Below, piece after piece: positions 59,358 through 64,000 of a stretch of 64,000 nt of DNA; position 1 is the first letter of the stretch; the number at the start of each line of letters is the position of its first letter. A program made the translations under genes and the position numbers. The notes below the pieces were generated by a model. That model did no database searches. It was not told the DNA's origin and saw nothing but the letters and a program-made list of their open reading frames with translations. This DNA is from Methanoregula sp. UBA247 (GTDB lineage: Archaea > Halobacteriota > Methanomicrobia > Methanomicrobiales > Methanospirillaceae), in assembly GCA_002495055.1 (NCBI GenBank), contig DADR01000060.1:7083-71082 (forward strand), written 5' to 3'.

Positions 59358-61340
59358 ATGGATACCGGCAATGCACAAAAGAGTAAATGCCCATCGTGCG
59401 GAGCAGAGGTCCTGTCGACCAAAAAATACTGCGTAAACTGTGGCGCTCATATCCGCGGTCAGCAAACCTGTCCCCATTGTAGTTCACCCATCTCCGGAAC
59501 ATCCCGGTTCTGCCGCAATTGCGGGAAATCCCTGGTTGCTGAACGGAGATGCCCGATATGTAACAATCCGATTTCGGGAAATCCTGAGTTCTGCCGTAAC
59601 TGCGGGGCTCCGATTCAGAAACAAAGACTCTGTCCTTCCTGCGGTGCTACCATAAGCCGGGATGCAAAATTCTGCAATACCTGCGGGAAAGATACAGGAT
59701 TACCAGGTCCGGAAATACGCGATGAATCCCTGGTAGGAAAAGCCCGGGAATTGTTTAAACAGGCCAGACGGGTCGGAACAGTTCCTGATCTTCCAGATCC
59801 TGATGTAACAGCGTACGATCGGGGATCTTTGAACAAAACGATAACATCCCTTGAAAAATTCCTGCAGACCGCAACACCGGAACTGACCGTATCGCTCAAC
59901 CGCATGTCTCTTTCCGCTGCAACCTGGCATAAGATGGAGGTCCGGCTGACAAATACCGGAATAGCACACGCTTTTTTTGTCACCCTTACCTTCTCAAACG
60001 ATTTTGAGACTCGGAGAATTAAACCTATAACCGTGAAGGCAGGAGCGACCGAGGTCATCGAAATTGGAATCCTTCCAAAGACCCAGGGTAATATCCCCAT
60101 AGAAGTCACTATGAACTACAAAGACGGGAACAACCGGGATTACTTCAGGACAAGTGAATTCTGGATTGATGTTACACCGCAGACGGCGACTCCTCATGCG
60201 TACAATTCCGGAGATAATATGCGGCAATCGCCAGGTCCGATCACAGCACCAGGTACAGTCACCCTGCGTACCCTTCCTCCGGAAATGACTGAAAAATATA
60301 AGGAGTCGTCATTTCTTGGTAAAGGCGGATTTGCACGTGTTTTTAAGGCAAAACGGAAGGATGGGGTATTCGTAGCGGTGAAGGTTCCCATAGAACTTGA
60401 TGAATCTACGGGAAAATCGTTCATTGCCGAGATGCAGAACTGGACGAAGTTCAATCATCCCAACATCGTTAAAATTTACGATTATAATATCATGCCATTT
60501 CCTTATTTTGAAGAAGAACTCTGCGACAGTTCCCTTGATAAACTCATTAAACCCATGGACTGCGCAAAAGCGGCATGGATTATCTTTAATGTCTGTGAGG
60601 GGCTCGAATATGCTCATTCCCGCCAGGTAATCCACCGCGATCTCAAACCCCAGAATATCCTGTTAAAAAACGGCATTCCCAAAATCTCGGACTGGGGACT
60701 CTCCAGAATCATCAGTGACAAGTCATCTGCGACAACGATGTCCTTTACTGCCTTTTACGCGGCTCCCGAACAGGTAACCAACAAGGCAAAAGATCAGAGA
60801 ACTGATATCTGGCAGATGGGGGTCATCCTGTACGAACTGGTGACCGGGACATTACCTTTTACGGGTGACAGTGCGATAGAGATAATTTCCAGTATCCCCA
60901 CGAAAGTACCCGTATCTCCGGGTGATCTCAATCCGGAAGCAAAAAAGATCGAAAAGATAATCCTGCGGTGTATTGAAAAAGATCCCATGAAACGTTATCA
61001 GTCGGTAGATGTATTACAAAAAGATCTTGCAGCCTTCTTAAACCTCGACTACAAAGAATCCCTGAGGATGAGTACCGGGGCAAAAAATCTCCAGCAATCT
61101 GCAGACTACTGCAGTAAACTGCTACTTGCCAATTTAAAAAGCGGAGATCTTCATGAAGCATACAAATACGCAACGGACCTCGTGAACTATTCTGAAGGGC
61201 AGATCCGGGATCAGGTCAGGGAATTAGCCGAACAGATCCGAATCCGTCTTGATAACGATATGAATGAAGTACCGGAGGAAATTATTGAAGCTGCAGACCT
61301 TATTGCCCATAAGATCGGGGTCGGCCTTACCACACTTTAA
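59358..61340 (+). CDS. Cytoplasmic zinc-ribbon Ser/Thr protein kinase
   Basis: From ATG 59358 (GAGGG about eight bases upstream; a TTG at 59331 is less likely) the protein has 660 residues. It has four zinc ribbons (CPSCG, CPHCS, CPICN, CPSCG, about 10-115), an Ig/NEW3-like domain (about 173-275), and a kinase (about 318-590) with GKGGFARV, VAVKVP, HRDLKPQN (about 425) and DWG (about 444), then a helical tail. There is no membrane helix. The kinase, NEW3-like domain and tail match the two receptor kinases in the window, so this is the soluble branch of the family. It is divergent from the CBS gene. Targets are unknown. Confidence 0.88.
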   Translation: MDTGNAQKSKCPSCGAEVLSTKKYCVNCGAHIRGQQTCPHCSSPISGTSRFCRNCGKSLVAERRCPICNNPISGNPEFCRNCGAPIQKQRLCPSCGATISRDAKFCNTCGKDTGLPGPEIRDESLVGKARELFKQARRVGTVPDLPDPDVTAYDRGSLNKTITSLEKFLQTATPELTVSLNRMSLSAATWHKMEVRLTNTGIAHAFFVTLTFSNDFETRRIKPITVKAGATEVIEIGILPKTQGNIPIEVTMNYKDGNNRDYFRTSEFWIDVTPQTATPHAYNSGDNMRQSPGPITAPGTVTLRTLPPEMTEKYKESSFLGKGGFARVFKAKRKDGVFVAVKVPIELDESTGKSFIAEMQNWTKFNHPNIVKIYDYNIMPFPYFEEELCDSSLDKLIKPMDCAKAAWIIFNVCEGLEYAHSRQVIHRDLKPQNILLKNGIPKISDWGLSRIISDKSSATTMSFTAFYAAPEQVTNKAKDQRTDIWQMGVILYELVTGTLPFTGDSAIEIISSIPTKVPVSPGDLNPEAKKIEKIILRCIEKDPMKRYQSVDVLQKDLAAFLNLDYKESLRMSTGAKNLQQSADYCSKLLLANLKSGDLHEAYKYATDLVNYSEGQIRDQVRELAEQIRIRLDNDMNEVPEEIIEAADLIAHKIGVGLTTL

Positions 61341-61577
61341 TAACCGGGAATACATGCTGTCAGTCAAGGGATTTTCAACAATCCAAGCACGTAAATGCTG
61401 TGGCAGTAGAATTACTATGGATTTTATGCATCGATATTGAATTTTTCAGAATACTGCACATTGAAAAACGATGATGTCGCCAAAGAACCTTTATTTACCA
61501 ACTCTTACTAGTATTTTAACCAGAATATGTGATCTCTGCTCACCCTGTCAGGATGAATAAAATCGGAAAACACTGCT

Positions 61578-62615
61578 ATGTTCAAAGAAGGCAATCGCGA
61601 GTGTATAGACAAACTTCTCCGGTCATCCAGGTTTGTTCTGGAAACCGGTTTAGCTATAAGGGCTGAACCTTATGATAAAAGGATTGCACTCTGGCAGGAA
61701 ATTAAAACAAATGCCGAAAAATACCGTCAGGGAGAATGCGGCACCTTTCTCCCGGACCTGAATACACATTTTACAGCCCGTTTCGATGCATCTCTGCTGC
61801 TTCTTGTTGTGACCTGCAAACAAAATAAAGAACAATTCGAAGGATTTAATTATTTCAGTGCAGGCGAGATTGAAGCCTTTGAAACAATCGACAAATTTGG
61901 ATATTTCCGGATCCTTTCAAAAAAGGAGATAGCAAAAAAAATCAGTTCAAAGGACGAAAAAACCCTGGCATTGCTCAGGGATTATTCCGTATCGATGAAA
62001 CAACGGATGGATGAAATCCTAAACGATGCTGCGATCAGGGATACAGTCCGGAGTTATTTAAAAAAACAATGGGATGAAAATACAAAAAAAGTTGGTGATG
62101 CAATTGCAATTGCCGGCATTGATCTTGACTGGTTTGCCAGTCTTCCCAAGACTGCACGAGAAGCAGACATGCCCCCTAAGACTATCATTATCAATGCCGG
62201 TAACGATGCTGTCATCAATACCGGGCAGGGAACGGTTGTAAAAGACGCTGTTTTGACGGGTTCTTCTATTGAATCCGCGGGTGGTGGTGGCACAACGGTA
62301 CAGGATTCCGTCATTACCAAATCCCACATCAGGTCTGCAGGGGGCGATGTACCGGGATGTGGTGTGAGCATACTGGATAGTGTAGTCACCTCATCTACGA
62401 TAAAAAATGTTCAGGAAAAACCTGTTGAACCGCCTAAAGAGCCAGAGCAGCAATCCATTCAGCATATGTGCCTGCTTTGCGGGATTGTCGTAAAACCGGG
62501 TGCAAAATTCTGTAGAAATTGTGGTGCAAAAATTTCAACAGTGTGTGGAAGATGCGGTTTTGCTCTTCCTCCAGGTATCAGATTCTGTCCTCAGTGCGGT
62601 CAGAAAATCTCCTGA
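61578..62615 (+). CDS. Helical/solenoid protein with two C-terminal zinc ribbons
   Basis: The 345-residue protein has a helical N-terminal domain (about 1-190), a short region of repeating beta turns (about 198-275: IIINAGNDAVINTGQGTVV, then repeated TGSSIES / TKSHIRS / TSSTIKN units) resembling a small right-handed beta-solenoid, and two zinc ribbons (CLLCG ... CRNCG and CGRCG ... CPQCG, about 297-343). No enzymatic motif is visible. The same zinc-ribbon style occurs in the kinase upstream and the protein at the right edge, so it may be a partner in that signalling set. I do not recognise the N-terminal domain. Confidence 0.65.
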   Translation: MFKEGNRECIDKLLRSSRFVLETGLAIRAEPYDKRIALWQEIKTNAEKYRQGECGTFLPDLNTHFTARFDASLLLLVVTCKQNKEQFEGFNYFSAGEIEAFETIDKFGYFRILSKKEIAKKISSKDEKTLALLRDYSVSMKQRMDEILNDAAIRDTVRSYLKKQWDENTKKVGDAIAIAGIDLDWFASLPKTAREADMPPKTIIINAGNDAVINTGQGTVVKDAVLTGSSIESAGGGGTTVQDSVITKSHIRSAGGDVPGCGVSILDSVVTSSTIKNVQEKPVEPPKEPEQQSIQHMCLLCGIVVKPGAKFCRNCGAKISTVCGRCGFALPPGIRFCPQCGQKIS

Positions 62616-62984
62616 TTTTCCCTATGTAACATGAGTTGATCCCAGCAATCCTGTTCCGGAATGCACTCAAATGTTAATCCGGGTAAGTTAAAATCCCGTC
62701 CAATCCTTTTTTTGATTCCTGGGTCGCGGTTGAGTTTCTAATTTTTGGCATTTTGATTATTCTCTGGTTCTGATAGAAAAGATTGAATAAGGTGGTTAGT
62801 ATCAAATGAATATCATCCTCGTTGTTTTTTTTACTCCTCTCGTGCTATCCGATTGAATACAATTGTTTTTGACTATTTCTCCCGATTCAATCCAATGTTG
62901 ACCTGTATTGAAATTCAAAAGTAGACACTGAATTTTTTTGTTGGGGAATTTGAGAGCCTGATCTAAAAATTCTTTTGATATTTT
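62616..62984. other. Intergenic region between convergent genes
   Basis: This spacer is AT-rich with several T-runs (62700-62715, 62815-62830, 62920-62945) suited to transcription ends. The sequence TTTTTGACTATTTC near 62865 also occurs, minus one T, near 59175; its meaning is unclear. No gene was recognised. Confidence 0.4.
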
Positions 62985-64000
62985 CTATTCTCTGAGATTT
63001 TGTCCACATTCGGGGCAGAACTTTATCGTATCATCAATTTTTTGATGGCATTTTGGACAAACTTTTCTCTCCAATGGAATTTCTGAACTGAGATTTGATC
63101 TTAAAATAACACCTTCATTTTTGATTTCAGTTTGCGTTTTATCCCCGAACTGGGCATTACCCGTCACATTGTAAATAATTTGAGGGAGAGGGTCTCGGTT
63201 TTCTGCGACTATTCCTTCATTCTTTGGAATAATTTTCACTTTTTCTGTAACATTAAGCCAGAAACCCAGGGTATCTGAAAATAATTTTCCTCTTGCGTCA
63301 TGGTAGGTAATAATAATATTCAGGGGATTTGTTCCCTCAACTTTGGCTTTTACTGCTATCTCTAACTGTGTGGTCTCTCCGGCAAGAACGTCCAGGGTTT
63401 TTTTGATGCGACGGATGTCGAAGTCATCAGAAAATTCAAAGGTGATATTCTGTGCGTGTGCAGATCCTTCATTTGTTATTGAAATTCTTGCTTTTTCCCA
63501 GGAATCTAACTCAACTTGATTGCACGAAAGGACAAGGTGGATTTGAGGACGTGCAGTTGCGAGAAATTCATCGAGCTGGTTAAGGAGCGTAAAAACCTCA
63601 TCCGGGTATACAAGCGTGTCCGGCTGCTGCACCGATTTCTTTATGGGTAAAGGAAGCATGCCGAAAGATTCTGTTTCTTTGATACGCTTGATTAAAGTCT
63701 TTCTATCCTCGTTCTCTTTATTTTGTTGTTCACGGTGAATTCTGGTGAGCAATTCACGTTTTTCTGCGAGCGCTGACTCATTCCGTGGATCAATTTGTAA
63801 TACCCTCTCATATGTGGCAACGGCTTCGTTATATCGCTTAAGTTCTTTTAATATGTACCCTTTCCCATCCCACGCAACAAGGTTATCTGGTTCGATTGCA
63901 ATCGCTTTTTCATACGAGTCGACCGCTTCTGAATGCCGTCCGAGTTCGACTAATGACCATCCGCGACCGATCCATGCATCAGCGAAATCTGGTTTAAGGG
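62985..64000 (-). CDS. TPR/NEW3-like/zinc-ribbon protein, 5-prime end outside window
   Basis: The frame runs in from beyond the right edge. The visible part (about 338 residues) has TPR repeats (WIGRGWSLVELGRHSEAV, AWDGKGYILKELKRYNEAV), a helical linker, an Ig/NEW3-like domain of the kind found in the three kinases (RPQIHLVLSCNQVELDSW ... FWLNVTEK), a short beta segment (IIYNVTGNAQFGDKT), and a terminal zinc ribbon (CPKCHQ ... CPECGQ). There is no kinase domain. It looks like an accessory member of the kinase family's protein set. The start and any membrane helix lie beyond 64000. Confidence 0.75.
   Translation of the reverse strand, partial: LKPDFADAWIGRGWSLVELGRHSEAVDSYEKAIAIEPDNLVAWDGKGYILKELKRYNEAVATYERVLQIDPRNESALAEKRELLTRIHREQQNKENEDRKTLIKRIKETESFGMLPLPIKKSVQQPDTLVYPDEVFTLLNQLDEFLATARPQIHLVLSCNQVELDSWEKARISITNEGSAHAQNITFEFSDDFDIRRIKKTLDVLAGETTQLEIAVKAKVEGTNPLNIIITYHDARGKLFSDTLGFWLNVTEKVKIIPKNEGIVAENRDPLPQIIYNVTGNAQFGDKTQTEIKNEGVILRSNLSSEIPLERKVCPKCHQKIDDTIKFCPECGQNLRE

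Noticed and set aside
59202..59477. Minus-strand frame ending in a CxCxxC segment and a charged tail (MEVDEDPIDALDYVS)
   Set aside because: The front overlaps the zinc-ribbon kinase start; only about 23 to 45 codons look protein-like and no start or ribosome-binding site supports them. It may be a remnant.

Overview
The window looks like the chromosome of a methanogenic euryarchaeon of the order Methanomicrobiales, probably close to Methanoregula. Supporting genes are Sep-tRNA:Cys-tRNA synthase, an archaeal ThiI, a geranylgeranyl-reductase-type flavoprotein, a DUF2150 protein, PAS histidine kinases of the methanogen type and many zinc-ribbon proteins. Starts are often GTG or TTG, and archaeal TATA-like boxes and oligo-T ends are visible. 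No tRNA, rRNA or CRISPR array was seen.

0-18 kb is mostly housekeeping: a lipid-type FAD reductase, small membrane proteins, a DUF2150 pair, ThiI, a PflX-like radical SAM protein, a zinc-ribbon/phage-Mu-F-like protein, a secreted S53-like subtilase with six 46-residue C-terminal repeats beside a membrane-anchored copy of its prodomain, a polyphosphate:AMP phosphotransferase, SepCysS with a coupled 61-residue ORF, and a homospermidine synthase/ornithine decarboxylase pair. 18-29 kb holds a 1710-residue TPR/receptor-like protein kinase, a chagasin-type inhibitor lipoprotein, and a convergent response regulator and histidine kinase. 29-35 kb is a flavin/redox cluster (flavoproteins, ferredoxin-nitroreductase, flavin reductases) with a divergent HxlR regulator and a candidate operator; two flavoprotein genes are broken. 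35-44 kb has a histidine kinase without its phosphoacceptor His, an iron alcohol dehydrogenase, a frameshifted winged-helix gene, a 145-bp MITE-like element, a Cache lipoprotein and a NapH-like ferredoxin membrane protein.

44-64 kb is the striking part, an accessory signalling and membrane-remodelling island. Reading along the minus strand, a compact run encodes two ESCRT-III-like proteins (each with an MG-hydrophobic amphipathic N-terminus), a 113-residue mini-Vps4 (MIT-like domain joined directly to a Vps4-type C-terminal tail, AAA core missing), an MIT-like-TIR fusion, and an RCK/TrkA-RyR membrane protein. Further along lie a full MIT-AAA Vps4-like ATPase (apparently starting at ATT), a lipoprotein, a TPR-TM-TIR receptor and a second RCK/RyR protein. 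The island also has two more serine/threonine kinases with the unusual DWG motif and an Ig/NEW3-like juxtakinase domain: one carries an 8-blade PQQ propeller, the other four zinc ribbons. A zinc-ribbon/solenoid protein and a TPR/NEW3/zinc-ribbon protein complete it.

My inference is that the MIT-like domain physically links a TIR enzyme to ESCRT-III-like filaments, and that each TIR is paired with an RCK/RyR membrane protein that could respond to a TIR-made nucleotide, by analogy with Thoeris logic. The kinases would be the sensors. Several single-base frameshifts, three of them fitting an extra base in an A-run, could be real decay or sequencing error.
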